Source of the DNA: Achromobacter sp. UMC71
Lineage (GTDB): Bacteria > Pseudomonadota > Gammaproteobacteria > Burkholderiales > Burkholderiaceae_B
Reading direction: 5' to 3'
Assembly (NCBI RefSeq): GCF_014170305.1
Contig: NZ_LZZT01000045.1
Coordinates: 186,001 to 250,000 of the forward strand
Length of the DNA stretch: 64,000 nt
Under the pieces are notes generated by a model. It was not told where the DNA came from, did not search any database, and saw only the letters and a list, made by a program, of their open reading frames with translations. The translations under genes were made by a program, and so were the position numbers. Positions 1-8,718 of this stretch are shown here, in pieces; the stretch's first letter is position 1; each line of letters starts with the position of its first letter.

Positions 1-2
1 CC

Positions 3-512
3 AACCAGGGCTTCACGCTGCCGGAAGCCATCCGCCGGGCGCGCTGTTTCGAGCCGCTGGATCTGGCCTGGTTCGAAGAGCCGATCCACGCCGACGACGT
101 GCAGGCGCATCGCCGCCTGAGCGAATCCACTACCTTGCCGGTCGCGGTCGGCGAATCGCTCTACAGCCTGTCGCAATTCAAGGACTACCTGCAAAGCGAT
201 GCCTGCTCGATCGTGCAAGTGGACGTGGGCCGCATCGGCGGCATCACGCCGTGGTTGAAGGTGGCGCACATGGCCGAGGCCTACAACGTGCCGGTGTGCC
301 CGCACTTCCTGATGGAAATCCACGTGGCCCTGTGCTGCGCGGTGCCCAATAGCCGCTGGCTGGAATACATCCCGCAGCTGGACATGGTGACCGAACGCGG
401 CATGCGGATCGAGGCCGGCCGCGCGATCCCGTCGGACGAGCCTGGCCTGGGCATCGCCTGGGACTGGGACCGCATCGGCAAGCTGACGCTGCACCAAAGC
501 CGCCACGGCTAA
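3..512 (+). CDS. Mandelate racemase/muconate lactonizing enzyme family protein (C-terminal part)
   Basis: The gene begins upstream of the window; 169 C-terminal residues are visible. They form the end of an enolase-superfamily barrel. WFEEP carries one acidic metal ligand and VAVGES the next. The DVGRIGG and CPHFLMEIH segments hold the Asp-His dyad that acts as general base in the mandelate-racemase subgroup. Such enzymes abstract the alpha proton of a carboxylate, usually as sugar-acid dehydratases or racemases. The stop overlaps the stop of the convergent GMC oxidoreductase gene by four bases (509-512). Substrate cannot be read from the fragment; a sugar acid or related hydroxyacid is an inference from the catabolic neighbours. 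Confidence 0.88.
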   Translation, partial: NQGFTLPEAIRRARCFEPLDLAWFEEPIHADDVQAHRRLSESTTLPVAVGESLYSLSQFKDYLQSDACSIVQVDVGRIGGITPWLKVAHMAEAYNVPVCPHFLMEIHVALCCAVPNSRWLEYIPQLDMVTERGMRIEAGRAIPSDEPGLGIAWDWDRIGKLTLHQSRHG

Positions 513-2110
513 GCGGCGGCCGCCGCGTCCTCCAGGATCATCTCGGCACCGCGCTCGGCCACCATCATCACCGCGGCCTGGGTATTGCCGGACACCATCT
601 TCGGCATCACCGAGGCGTCCACCACCCGCAACCCGGACACGCCGTTGACCCGCAACCGCACGTCGGTCACGGCGGCGGCATCCGAGCCCATGCGGCAGGT
701 GCCGATGGGGTGGTAGATGGTCTGGCCGTTGCGGCGGGCGAAATCCAGCCATTCTGCGTCGGTTTCCACCTTGGGCCCCGGGCTGAGTTCGGCTTCCACA
801 TAGTGCTGCAGCGCCGGCCGCTGCACGATGCGGCGCGCCACCCGCATGCCGCCCACCAGGCTGTCGCGATCCACCTGGGCCGACAGAAAATTGGGGCGGA
901 TCGACGGCCCGGCCAACGGGTCGGCCGATTTGATGTGGATGGAGCCCACCGACTCGGGCCGCAGTTGCGCCACGCCCAGCGTCATGCCCGGATGCCGGTC
1001 CAGGATGCGCTCGGCCGCGTTGGCATAGCTGGCATGCACGAAGAAATACTGCACGTCCGGCGCCGGCAGGTCCGGCGCGCTCTCGATAAAACCGTGCACC
1101 AGCCCCGTTCCCAGCGTCAGGATGCCCTTGCGCCGCGTGTAGTAGCGCGCCACCTGCCCTGCCAGCCGCCAGCCGCGCGACATCTCGTTCAGCGTGACCG
1201 TGTTCCTGACCCGCCAGTTCATGCGCGTGGCGAAGTGGTCGATGTAGTTCTCGCCCACCTGCGGCTGCGCATGCACCAACGGAATGCCAAAGGACTGCAG
1301 CAGCGCCGGGCTGCCCACGCCCGACAGTTCCAGCAGTTGAGGCGACTGCACCGCGCCCAGGCACAGCAGCGTCTCGCGCCGTGCCCGCACGGTGAATTCG
1401 CGGCCATTCTGGCGATACGCCACCCCCACGCAGCGTTTGCCCTCGAACAGCAGCCGCGTCACATGGGCGCCGCACTCCACCGTCAGATTCTTGCGGCCAG
1501 CGGCAGGCGCAAGATAGCCGTCCACCACGCTCCAGCGGCGGCCGCGGTGCTGCAGCACCTGGTAGTAGCCCACGCCGTCCTGCTTGCCGCCGTTGTAGTC
1601 CGGATTCAGCGGCAACCCGTCTTCCTGGGCGGCGCGCAGAAAAGCGTCGGACACCGGAAAGCGCTCGGCCACTTCCTCCAGGTGCATCGGCCCGCTCTTG
1701 CCGCGCGTGGCGTCGCCCGGTTCGTAGTGTTCGATCTTGCGAAACACGCGCTCGGCCTGGCCGTAGCCCCAGCCTGTCGCGCCTGCGGCCTCCCAGCCGT
1801 CATAGTCCGCGGGCTGGCCGCGCACATAGATCATGCCGTTGATCAGCGTCGAGCCGCCCACGCCCTTGCCGCGCGGCACGGCGATCGTGCGGCCGTACAC
1901 ATTGTCTTCCGGCTCGGTGGCAAAGCGCCAGTTGTAGTCCGGGTTCACCAGCAGCTTGGAAAAGCCCGCCGGAATGCCGATCCACATACTGCGCGCTTGA
2001 TGCCCGGCCTCCAGCATCAGCACCCGGTGGCGGCCGTCGGCCGACAAGCGGTTGGCCAGGATGCAGCCGGCGGTGCCGCCGCCCGCGATGATGAAATCGT
2101 AATCGCCCAT
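509..2110 (-). CDS. GMC family FAD-dependent oxidoreductase (choline dehydrogenase-like)
   Basis: 533 aa, normal length for bacterial GMC dehydrogenases. An FAD-binding GGGTAGCILANRL sits at about residues 10-22 and a GMC signature near residues 75-100 (PRGKGVGGSTLINGM). The C-terminal block has NGQTIYHPIGTCRMG with the catalytic His, then SGNTQAAVM with the second active-site residue. These enzymes oxidise primary or secondary alcohols and pass electrons to the respiratory chain or oxygen. It is the last gene of the leftward unit starting with the split transketolase (4796), 16 bp after the AroE-like gene. A polyol or hydroxyl-bearing ring substrate is likely, but its identity is unknown. 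Confidence 0.9.
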   Translation of the reverse strand: MGDYDFIIAGGGTAGCILANRLSADGRHRVLMLEAGHQARSMWIGIPAGFSKLLVNPDYNWRFATEPEDNVYGRTIAVPRGKGVGGSTLINGMIYVRGQPADYDGWEAAGATGWGYGQAERVFRKIEHYEPGDATRGKSGPMHLEEVAERFPVSDAFLRAAQEDGLPLNPDYNGGKQDGVGYYQVLQHRGRRWSVVDGYLAPAAGRKNLTVECGAHVTRLLFEGKRCVGVAYRQNGREFTVRARRETLLCLGAVQSPQLLELSGVGSPALLQSFGIPLVHAQPQVGENYIDHFATRMNWRVRNTVTLNEMSRGWRLAGQVARYYTRRKGILTLGTGLVHGFIESAPDLPAPDVQYFFVHASYANAAERILDRHPGMTLGVAQLRPESVGSIHIKSADPLAGPSIRPNFLSAQVDRDSLVGGMRVARRIVQRPALQHYVEAELSPGPKVETDAEWLDFARRNGQTIYHPIGTCRMGSDAAAVTDVRLRVNGVSGLRVVDASVMPKMVSGNTQAAVMMVAERGAEMILEDAAAAA

Positions 2111-2126
2111 CGTCTGGATCCGCGGC

Positions 2127-2936
2127 TCAGGCTTGCGCAGCGGGCGCCACGCCCATCATTTCGGCCATCAGCTCGATCTGCCCGGCCAGCATCGGCGCGC
2201 CGTAGTGCACCTTGCAGCCGCGGGCCTGCGCCGCGCGCAGCAGCGGCGTGTCCTTGGGCTGCATGATGACCTCGCACACCAGTTGGTCCGACGTCAGGCG
2301 CGATGCGTCCAACGGCAGTGCGTCGTCTTCCTTCATGCCCAGCGACGTGCCATTAACGACCAGGTCGTGGCCCGACGGATCGGCCGTTCCCACATCGATG
2401 CGCGCGTCCGGATGCAGCGACAGGATACGGGCCTTCAGGTCCTCGGCCTTGGCCGGGGTGCGGTTGGCGATGGTCAGCCGCGACACGCCCGCCTGCACCA
2501 GGGCAAAACCGATCGCATTGGCCGCGCCGCCCGCGCCGGCCAGGTAGGCGCTCTTGCCCTCGGGCGACACACCGGCCGTGCGCAGGCCGCGCACAAAGCC
2601 CTCGCCGTCCAGCATGTGCGCCACCAGGCGGCCATCGGCCTCGCGCCGCACCACATTGGCCGCGCCGATCTTGCGCGCCACCGGCGTGGCGTCATCGGCC
2701 AGCGCCAGGATGGCCGTCTTGTGCGGCATGGTCACGACCAGGCCGCCCAGGTTTTCCAGGCGGCGCAGGCCGGCCACCACCTCCGCCAGGTTGTCCGGCC
2801 GCGCATGAAACGGCACGCAGACGCCGTCAAAGCCGATGCGCGCGAAATGCTCGTTCATGCGCTGCGGTGTTTTGACGTGGTAGATCGGGTCGGCCAGGAT
2901 GCCGAACAGGCGCGTGTTTCCGCTGATTTCCTTCAT
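2127..2936 (-). CDS. Shikimate dehydrogenase-like NAD(P) oxidoreductase
   Basis: 269 aa, AroE superfamily. The N-terminal substrate domain has the catalytic Lys in VVTMPHK (about residues 87-93) and an Asp in MLDGEGF. The nucleotide domain has GAGGAANAI and an NRT motif that favours NADP. The C-terminus keeps GAPMLAGQIELM, like the GxxMLxxQ helix of AroE. SD-like GGAGA lies 7 bp before the ATG. It sits among degradative genes rather than aro genes, so it is probably a catabolic paralogue (quinate/shikimate dehydrogenase-like or acting on a similar polyol), not the biosynthetic AroE. Confidence 0.85.
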   Translation of the reverse strand: MKEISGNTRLFGILADPIYHVKTPQRMNEHFARIGFDGVCVPFHARPDNLAEVVAGLRRLENLGGLVVTMPHKTAILALADDATPVARKIGAANVVRREADGRLVAHMLDGEGFVRGLRTAGVSPEGKSAYLAGAGGAANAIGFALVQAGVSRLTIANRTPAKAEDLKARILSLHPDARIDVGTADPSGHDLVVNGTSLGMKEDDALPLDASRLTSDQLVCEVIMQPKDTPLLRAAQARGCKVHYGAPMLAGQIELMAEMMGVAPAAQA

Positions 2937-2951
2937 TGCAGTCTCCGTGTC

Positions 2952-3938
2952 TTATCGCTGGATCAGTTCGCGCGCCACGGCCTCGATGCCGGCGCCGTCC
3001 AACCGATAGTGGGCATACAGGGTGGTGGGCGGTGCGATCAGGCTGTATTCATCATAGATGCCGTGGCGCCGCAGGCGCGTGCCGGTGCCGGCATCGGCCA
3101 GCACCTCAGCCACCGCCGACCCCAGCCCGCCCATCACGTTGTGTTCTTCCACCGTCAGCAGCGCGCGTGCCTGGCCGGCCGCCGCCAGTACCGCCTCGCG
3201 GTCCAGCGGCTTGATGGTGGGCATGTCGATCACGCCCACCGACAAGCCGTCTTCGCGCAGGCGCGCGGCAGCTTCCAGGGCGGCATGCAGCGTGATGCCG
3301 CAGGCGATGATGTTCAGGTCGCTGCCGGTGCAATGCGTGATGGCGCGGCCGAACGTGAACGGCGTGCCGTCTTCATATACCTGCGGATCGCGGCCGCGGC
3401 CGATACGGAAATAGATCGGCTCGGGCCAATCCACCGACGCCTTGATGGCCGCGGCCAGCTGCGGGCCGTCCGCCGGCGACACGACCGTCAGGCCGGCGAT
3501 GGCGCGCATGGTGGAAATGTCTTCGGTGGCGTGGTGCGAGGTGCCGTAAAAGCCCAGGCTGATGCCGGTGTGGTGGCCGATCAGGCGCACAGGCAGCTTG
3601 GTATAGGCCACGTCCATGCGGATCTGCTCGCAGCACAGCAAGCCCAGGAACGACGCGAACGTGGCCACGAAAGGCATCAGCCCCGCGGTGGCCAGCCCGG
3701 CCGCCGCCGACACCATATTCTGCTCGGAAATGCCGAACTGCACGTAGCGGTCGGGATAGGCCGAGGCGAAACGGTTCAGGCCGTTGGAATACTGCAGGTC
3801 GGCCGAGCCCGCCACCACGGGGTGCCCGGCGCGCGCCAGGTCGATCAGCGCATCGGAAAGATAAGACAGCCCGGGGTTCACCGCGTTCAACGCGCGGTAC
3901 TGCCAGGAGTCGGGAGAAAGTACCTGTGCCTGTGCCAT
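2952..3938 (-). CDS. Transketolase-like protein, C-terminal subunit
   Basis: 328 aa, equal to the pyrimidine-binding and C-terminal domains of a transketolase. FGISEQNMVSAAAGLATAG holds the conserved Glu that activates thiamine diphosphate. Its stop codon region abuts the AroE-like gene (15 bp gap), and its ATG directly follows the stop of the N-terminal subunit, so the two halves are translated together. The pair should form one ThDP-dependent heteromer that moves or cleaves two-carbon ketol units. Split transketolases occur in catabolic loci for unusual sugars (for example the apulose-4-phosphate transketolase pair of apiose degradation); the substrate here is unknown. Confidence 0.9.
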   Translation of the reverse strand: MAQAQVLSPDSWQYRALNAVNPGLSYLSDALIDLARAGHPVVAGSADLQYSNGLNRFASAYPDRYVQFGISEQNMVSAAAGLATAGLMPFVATFASFLGLLCCEQIRMDVAYTKLPVRLIGHHTGISLGFYGTSHHATEDISTMRAIAGLTVVSPADGPQLAAAIKASVDWPEPIYFRIGRGRDPQVYEDGTPFTFGRAITHCTGSDLNIIACGITLHAALEAAARLREDGLSVGVIDMPTIKPLDREAVLAAAGQARALLTVEEHNVMGGLGSAVAEVLADAGTGTRLRRHGIYDEYSLIAPPTTLYAHYRLDGAGIEAVARELIQR

Positions 3939-4796
3939 TCAGATCTCGCGGGTCATGATTTCGTCGACGGCGGCCTGCGCGTCTTGCGGCGCCAGGTAGC
4001 CCAGATGCCAGCCGGGCTCGGTTTCCATATAGGAAACGCCCTTGCCCTTGAGGGTCTTGGCGATGACGCAGGCCGGCTTGGCGCGCGCCTCGTCGGCCCG
4101 CAGGCGGCGCAGCAGCGCGGTCAATTCGGCCAGGTCGTGGCCGTCGACCTCATGCACTTCCCAGCCAAAGGCCTGCCACTTGTCCTTGAGCGATTCCACG
4201 CCGATTACGTCGTCGACCTTGCCGTCCAGCTGGTAGCCGTTGCGGTCGATGATCGCGACCAGGCGCGACAGGCGCTGGTGCGCGGCGAACAGCGCCGCTT
4301 CCCAGACCTGGCCTTCCTGCATTTCGCCATCGCCCAGCATCACGAACACGTGATAGTCGCGCTGGTTCATGCGTCCGGCCAGCGCCATGCCGGCGCCATT
4401 GGACAGCGCATGGCCGATGGACCCCGAGCTGAAATCCACGCCTGGCACCTTGGTCATGTCGGGGTGGTCGCCCAGCGGGCTGCCCAGGCGGGTGTAGCCA
4501 TCGAGCAGCTCGCGGGAAATGAAGCCGTGGTCGGCCAGGACGGGGAAAAGCCCCACCGCCGCATGGCCCTTGCCCATCAGGAAGCGGTCGCGATCCGGCC
4601 AGGCCGCCTCGCCCGGCCGCAGCCGCATCACGTCGTAGTACAGCGCGGCGAAGATCTCCGCGCAGGAAAAGACCGAGCTGTAATGCCCGACCTTGGCGAT
4701 CTCGATCAGCCTGATTGTCTCCAGCCGTATGTAGCGGGCCTTCTCCCGCAGCATGCGGACTTCCCCTTCGGTTGGGGCTCCCCGGTCCTGGCGCAT
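3939..4796 (-). CDS. Transketolase-like protein, N-terminal (ThDP-binding) subunit
   Basis: 285 aa, matching the first domain of transketolase. GDGEMQEGQVWEAALFA followed by DRNGYQLDG is the ThDP diphosphate/Mg motif (GDG...N), and GHYSSVFSCAEIFAALYY plus KGHAAVGLFPVL are typical N-terminal blocks. Two starts are possible: the ATG at 4796 has AAGGA 7 bp upstream, and the ATG at 4754 also has a purine-rich AGGGGA. The second is closer to the usual family N-terminus. It is the first gene of the leftward unit and faces the GntR gene across a region with an AT-rich palindrome (4818-4838). Confidence 0.9.
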   Translation of the reverse strand: MRQDRGAPTEGEVRMLREKARYIRLETIRLIEIAKVGHYSSVFSCAEIFAALYYDVMRLRPGEAAWPDRDRFLMGKGHAAVGLFPVLADHGFISRELLDGYTRLGSPLGDHPDMTKVPGVDFSSGSIGHALSNGAGMALAGRMNQRDYHVFVMLGDGEMQEGQVWEAALFAAHQRLSRLVAIIDRNGYQLDGKVDDVIGVESLKDKWQAFGWEVHEVDGHDLAELTALLRRLRADEARAKPACVIAKTLKGKGVSYMETEPGWHLGYLAPQDAQAAVDEIMTREI

Positions 4797-4817
4797 GACG
4801 CATCCTTACGTCGTTAG

Positions 4818-4838
4818 AATATATGATATATAATATAC
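4818..4838. promoter_or_regulatory. AT-rich palindrome, probable GntR operator (site 1)
   Basis: The 13-bp core ATATATGATATAT (4819-4831) is a palindrome around one G. It lies between the divergent transketolase and GntR genes. AATATATGATATAT (4818-4831) recurs exactly, inverted, at 9758-9771 in the other divergent promoter of the island. FCD-type GntR proteins commonly bind their own promoter at such palindromes. That this regulator binds here is inference. Confidence 0.6.
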
Positions 4839-4933
4839 CCATCGCGCTCGAATTGGCTAGGCCGGGCTAGAATTGCGCCGGGTGCTGTTTCCGGCCCCGG
4901 CCCTTTCCCTCGAACCCGCTAGCCTGAACCGTC

Positions 4934-5638
4934 ATGCCCAGCCTTAAACCGGTAAAGAAAGAGAACCTCTCCGTCAAGGTCTACAACGAAATCCGCAATG
5001 CCCTCATCAATGGGCAATACGAACCCGGAGAACGTTTGATCATTGGCGAGCTGGCCCAGGAAATGGGCGTCTCGATCACGCCTGTGCGCGAGGCCATCTT
5101 TCGCCTCATCAGCGAGCAGGGGCTGGAAATGCAGGCCGCCACCGCGGTCTACGTGCCCTACGTCAATTCCGAAAAGCTGCGCGAAATCCAGCAGATCCGC
5201 TTTCACCTGGAAGGCATGGGCGCGGCCGAGGCCGCCAAGAACATCACCCGCAAGCAGCTGGACAACCTGATCGCCCTGCAGAAGGACTTCATCTCCTGCA
5301 CGTCGACCGACCCCAAGCGCGCCAGCTACCTGAACCGCAAGTTCCACTTCGGCATCCTGGAAGCCAGCAACAAGCCCATCCTGCGCAACACCGTGGAATC
5401 GTTCTGGGTCATCACCGGCCCCATCCTCAAGGTGTTCCACGTCAAGACCGCCGGGCTGGACTACTCCGAAAACGAGCACCGCCACGAAGCCGTGCTCGAC
5501 GCGCTGGAAGCCCGCGATTCGGAAGCGGCCGCCAAGGCCATCCAGGCCGACCTGGTCTGGGGCGGAAAGATCATGATCGACTGGCTGGTCGAACGCGAAA
5601 AAGAACTCGACTACCGCCCGCCCGGGCCCCGCAAATAG
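4934..5638 (+). CDS. GntR family transcriptional regulator, FCD subfamily
   Basis: 234 aa. A winged helix-turn-helix at about residues 12-75 contains GELAQEMGVSITPVREAIF, the standard GntR recognition helix. The remaining 150 residues are an all-helical FCD ligand domain with the usual metal-site histidines in RKFHFGI and ENEHRHEAV. It is divergent from the transketolase unit and is followed 9 bp later by the glycerol-dehydrogenase-like gene. It is the only regulator in the island (1-16.3 kb), so it probably represses both the leftward and rightward catabolic units until a pathway acid binds the FCD domain. Confidence 0.93.
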   Translation: MPSLKPVKKENLSVKVYNEIRNALINGQYEPGERLIIGELAQEMGVSITPVREAIFRLISEQGLEMQAATAVYVPYVNSEKLREIQQIRFHLEGMGAAEAAKNITRKQLDNLIALQKDFISCTSTDPKRASYLNRKFHFGILEASNKPILRNTVESFWVITGPILKVFHVKTAGLDYSENEHRHEAVLDALEARDSEAAAKAIQADLVWGGKIMIDWLVEREKELDYRPPGPRK

Positions 5639-5647
5639 GAAACCCTC

Positions 5648-6715
5648 ATGCTGAAGATTTTTGGCGCTCCCAGCCGTTATATCCAGGGAGCGGGCGCGCT
5701 GGATGCGCTGGGCGGATACGCCGCCCTGTTCGGCCGCCACGCCGCCCTGGTCATCGACCGTTACGTCCATGGCGTGCTGGGCCCAAGAATCGAAGCCTTG
5801 TGCGCGGCGCGCCACGTCACGCTGACGCCGCTGCTGGTGGACGGCGACCTGACACCCGAGCTCATCGCGGCCCTGCGCGCCCAGGCCGCGGCGGCCGGCA
5901 TCGACATGGTCATCGCGGTGGGCGGCGGCAAGTCGCTGGATGCCGGCAAGGCGGTGGCCAGGTCCGCGCACTGCCATCTGGTCACCGTGCCCACGGTGGC
6001 TTCGAACGATGCTCCCACCAGCAAGAACTACGTCCTGTATGACGCGCATCACAATCTCCTGGCGGTCGAACACATGTTGTTCAACCCCACCATCGTGCTG
6101 GTGGACACGGCCGTCATCGCCACCGCGCCCGCGCACTTCTTCCGTGCCGGCCTGGGCGACGCCATTTCCAAGAAGTTCGAAGCCGAACAATGCGCCCGCA
6201 ACGGCGGCAAGAACATGTACGACGGCGCCCCGCTGCTGTCGGCCCAGCTGATCGCCGATGGCTGCCTGCGCACGCTGCTGGCCGACGGCGCCGACGCGCT
6301 GGCCGTTGCCGGCAGCGGCGCGCCCACGCCCGCCTTTGAACGCGTGGTGGAAGCCATGATCCTGATGAGCGGCCTGGGCTTTGAAAGCGGCGGCCTGTCC
6401 ATCGCCCACGCCCTGACCCGCGGACTGCCGAAGATCGCCGGCGTGGCAACGGCGCTGCACGGGCTGCAGGTCGCCGTGGGCCTGCTGGTGCAACTGGACC
6501 TGGAAGCGCGCCAGGACGGCATGCTGGCCACCCTGACGCAGTGGTACGACCAGGTCGGCCTGCCCACCACGCTGCGCGCGCTGGGCGCCACCGGTCCGGC
6601 GGACGCCGAGCTGACGCTGGCGGCCGACCTGACGCTGAAAGCGCGCCACGCCGCCAATTTCGATCGCACCCTGGACATCAAGACTCTCGCTGACGCGCTG
6701 CGCCGCCACGCCTGA
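5648..6715 (+). CDS. Glycerol dehydrogenase-like (GldA family) iron/zinc-containing alcohol dehydrogenase
   Basis: 355 aa, typical GldA length. GGGKSLDAGKAV is the NAD diphosphate loop, PTVASNDAPTSK matches the GldA block, and the metal ligands are the Asp of AGLGDAISKKFEAEQ, the His of GGLSIAHAL and the His of ATALHGLQVA. The family oxidises a secondary hydroxyl of small polyols with NAD. It follows the GntR gene after 9 bp, with AGGAAA ahead of its ATG, so both are in one transcript. Location beside a split transketolase suggests a short polyol or ketose intermediate, but glycerol itself is not proven. Confidence 0.88.
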   Translation: MLKIFGAPSRYIQGAGALDALGGYAALFGRHAALVIDRYVHGVLGPRIEALCAARHVTLTPLLVDGDLTPELIAALRAQAAAAGIDMVIAVGGGKSLDAGKAVARSAHCHLVTVPTVASNDAPTSKNYVLYDAHHNLLAVEHMLFNPTIVLVDTAVIATAPAHFFRAGLGDAISKKFEAEQCARNGGKNMYDGAPLLSAQLIADGCLRTLLADGADALAVAGSGAPTPAFERVVEAMILMSGLGFESGGLSIAHALTRGLPKIAGVATALHGLQVAVGLLVQLDLEARQDGMLATLTQWYDQVGLPTTLRALGATGPADAELTLAADLTLKARHAANFDRTLDIKTLADALRRHA

Positions 6716-6721
6716 AATTGC

Positions 6722-6759
6722 CCAGCGGGGTGCCCCCCAGGGGCAGCCTGCCCCGCTGG
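6722..6759. terminator. Bidirectional hairpin between convergent genes
   Basis: Arms CCAGCGGGG (6722-6730) and CCCCGCTGG (6751-6759) pair perfectly. They lie between the stop of the GldA-like gene and the stop of the convergent BKACE gene. There is no strong T-run, so it could be a weak or Rho-assisted terminator. Confidence 0.5.
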
Positions 6760-6812
6760 CGCGGCGGCTAGACACCCGGCGTGAAGACCTTCCCACGCCG
6801 GCTGTTGCTGCT

Positions 6813-7748
6813 TCAGAACGCCACGTTGTTGCCGCCCTTCAGCCCCAGCTTGGCGCGGGTTTCCTCCGGCGTGGCCACGTCGAGATTCAGCGCTTCGACA
6901 ATGGTGCGGATGCGCTCGACCTGCACCCGGTTCGATTCCGCCAGCTGACCCGGCCCGATCCACAGCGAATCCTCCAGCCCCACCCGCACGTTCGACCCCA
7001 TGGCCGCGCCGATGGTGGCCAACGGCATCTGGTTGCGACCGGCGCCCAGGATCGACCATTCGTACTCGTTGCCGAACAGCCGGTCGGCCGTGCGCTTCAT
7101 GTGCATCAGGTCTTCGGGGTGCGGGCCGATGCCGCCCAGGATGCCGAACACCGACTGGATGAACGGCGGCGACTTGACCAGGCCGCGGTCCACGAAGTGC
7201 GCCAGGTTGTACAAGTGGCTGATGTCGTAGCACTCGAATTCGAAACGGGTGCCATTGGCATTGCCCAATTCAAGAATCGATTCGATGTCCTGATACGTGT
7301 TGCGGAAGATCAGCGACCGGCTGTTCTCCAGGTGCTCGCGTTCCCAGTCGTACTTGAAGTCCTTGAAGCGGTCCAGCATCGGGAACAGGCCGAAATTCAT
7401 CGACCCCATGTTCAGCGACGCCAGTTCCGGCTTGAAGGTGGTGGCCGGCCGCATGCGCTCCTGCACGGTCATGTGGGGGCTGCCGCCGGTGGTGATGTTG
7501 ATGATGGCATCGGTTTCGGCCTTGATACGCTCCAGGAACGGCTTGAACAGCGCGGGGTCCTGCGAGGGCTTGCCGGTTTCGGGGTCGCGGGCATGCAAGT
7601 GCAGCACCGCGGCGCCCGCGCGCGCCGCGCCGATCGCGGCTTCGGCGATCTCGTCGGCGGTTACCGGCAGGTGCGGCGACATGCTGGGGGTGTGAATGGC
7701 GCCCGTGACGGCGCAGGTGATCACGACTTTCTGTTTGGGTTTAGCCAA
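6813..7748 (-). CDS. Beta-keto acid cleavage enzyme (BKACE, DUF849)
   Basis: 311 aa. The family condenses a beta-keto acid with acetyl-CoA, giving acetoacetate and a new CoA thioester. Zn ligands are visible as HLHARD (His50, His52) near the N-terminus and the Glu of VGLEDSLWI near residue 232; GGIGPHPEDL and the GAGRNQMPL block fit the fold. The start is TTG at 7748, with GGAGA 5 bp upstream and an 8-base overlap with the dehydrogenase gene, which indicates translational coupling. With the upstream dehydrogenase it would oxidise a beta-hydroxy acid and then cleave the beta-keto acid, as in carnitine degradation. The actual acid is unknown. Confidence 0.92.
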   Translation of the reverse strand: MAKPKQKVVITCAVTGAIHTPSMSPHLPVTADEIAEAAIGAARAGAAVLHLHARDPETGKPSQDPALFKPFLERIKAETDAIINITTGGSPHMTVQERMRPATTFKPELASLNMGSMNFGLFPMLDRFKDFKYDWEREHLENSRSLIFRNTYQDIESILELGNANGTRFEFECYDISHLYNLAHFVDRGLVKSPPFIQSVFGILGGIGPHPEDLMHMKRTADRLFGNEYEWSILGAGRNQMPLATIGAAMGSNVRVGLEDSLWIGPGQLAESNRVQVERIRTIVEALNLDVATPEETRAKLGLKGGNNVAF

Positions 7749-8718
7749 TTTCGTCTCCGTTGCTTTGCTTATGGCGCATCAGGCGCATCAGTTGCTCGTC
7801 GCGCCAATAGCGGCGCGCCGTCAGGCCTTCGTCGGGCAGCAGGCGCCGCCGCTCGGCCGACAGGGCATCGACCAGCGCGCCCTTCCAGGCCACGCTTTCG
7901 GCTTGGGTGGCGCCGATGGATTGATACAGACCGCCATAGCGGCCGCAGTAATCGGCGATACCGCCGGGGGCATTCAAGTCGATGGTTTCGAACGGCCCCA
8001 TGAACGACCAGCGCAGGCCCAGGCCGTCCTTGACCGTGGCGTCGATGTCCTCGGCGCTGGCGATGCCGGCCGCCGCCAGCCGGAAGGCCTCGTGCAGCAA
8101 GGCGCCCTGCAGGCGGTTCAGGATGAAACCTTCGATCTCGCGCGTCATCGACACGGGCTTCTGGCCGATGTCCAGCATGACGTCGCGGGCGCGCGCCATC
8201 GTCTCCGGACTGGTCCAGGGTGCGGGGCATAGTTCCACCACCGGGATCAGATAGGGCGGATTGACCGGATGCGACACCAGGCAACGGTGGCGCCCGGGCA
8301 GATCCTCGGTGAATTCGCTGGCCGGGATACTGGACGTGGAACTGCCGATGATGGCGTCGGGTTCGGCCGCCGCATCCAGCAAGGGGAACAGACTGCGCTT
8401 GATCTCGCGCGTCTCGGGCGAGTTTTCCTGGATATAGCTGGCGCCCTTGAGCGCATCCTGCAGGCTGCCGGCCACATGGATGCGCGCGGCTGCCGCAGCG
8501 GCATCCTGCAGCAGCCCGTGGGCCTGCAACTCGTCGAGCTGGCGGCGGATCAGCGCGCTGGCTTCGCCCAGCATGGCGGCATTGACGTCGTACAGACGCA
8601 CGTCCCAGCCCTTGCGGGCAAACACGATGGCCCAGCCCTGGCCGATCAGGCCGGTGCCGATGATGGCCGCGCAACGGCGGACGATGCCCGCGCCCCCCGG
8701 GTCGGTAGCGGCCGCCAT
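7741..8718 (-). CDS. 3-hydroxyacyl-CoA dehydrogenase family protein (L-gulonate 3-dehydrogenase/carnitine dehydrogenase-like)
   Basis: 325 aa. The NAD fold has IIGTGLIGQGWAIVFA at about residues 18-33. SHPVNPPYLIPVVEL carries the catalytic His and is very close to the lambda-crystallin/L-gulonate 3-dehydrogenase form of the motif. The second domain has GFILNRLQGALLHEA and GLGLRWSFMGPFET. This branch works on free hydroxy acids rather than CoA esters. The ATG overlaps the SDR stop by one base and the 3' end overlaps BKACE, giving a tight SDR-dehydrogenase-BKACE operon. Likely role: oxidise a 3-hydroxy acid to the 3-keto acid that BKACE cleaves (inference). Confidence 0.9.
   Translation of the reverse strand: MAAATDPGGAGIVRRCAAIIGTGLIGQGWAIVFARKGWDVRLYDVNAAMLGEASALIRRQLDELQAHGLLQDAAAAAARIHVAGSLQDALKGASYIQENSPETREIKRSLFPLLDAAAEPDAIIGSSTSSIPASEFTEDLPGRHRCLVSHPVNPPYLIPVVELCPAPWTSPETMARARDVMLDIGQKPVSMTREIEGFILNRLQGALLHEAFRLAAAGIASAEDIDATVKDGLGLRWSFMGPFETIDLNAPGGIADYCGRYGGLYQSIGATQAESVAWKGALVDALSAERRRLLPDEGLTARRYWRDEQLMRLMRHKQSNGDEIG

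Noticed and set aside
2133-4817. Long open frame on the plus strand opposite the split transketolase and AroE-like genes
   Set aside because: It is a GC-rich mirror of real genes; the translation is a His/Arg/Gly/Gln-rich shadow with no motif, while the opposite strand encodes clear families.
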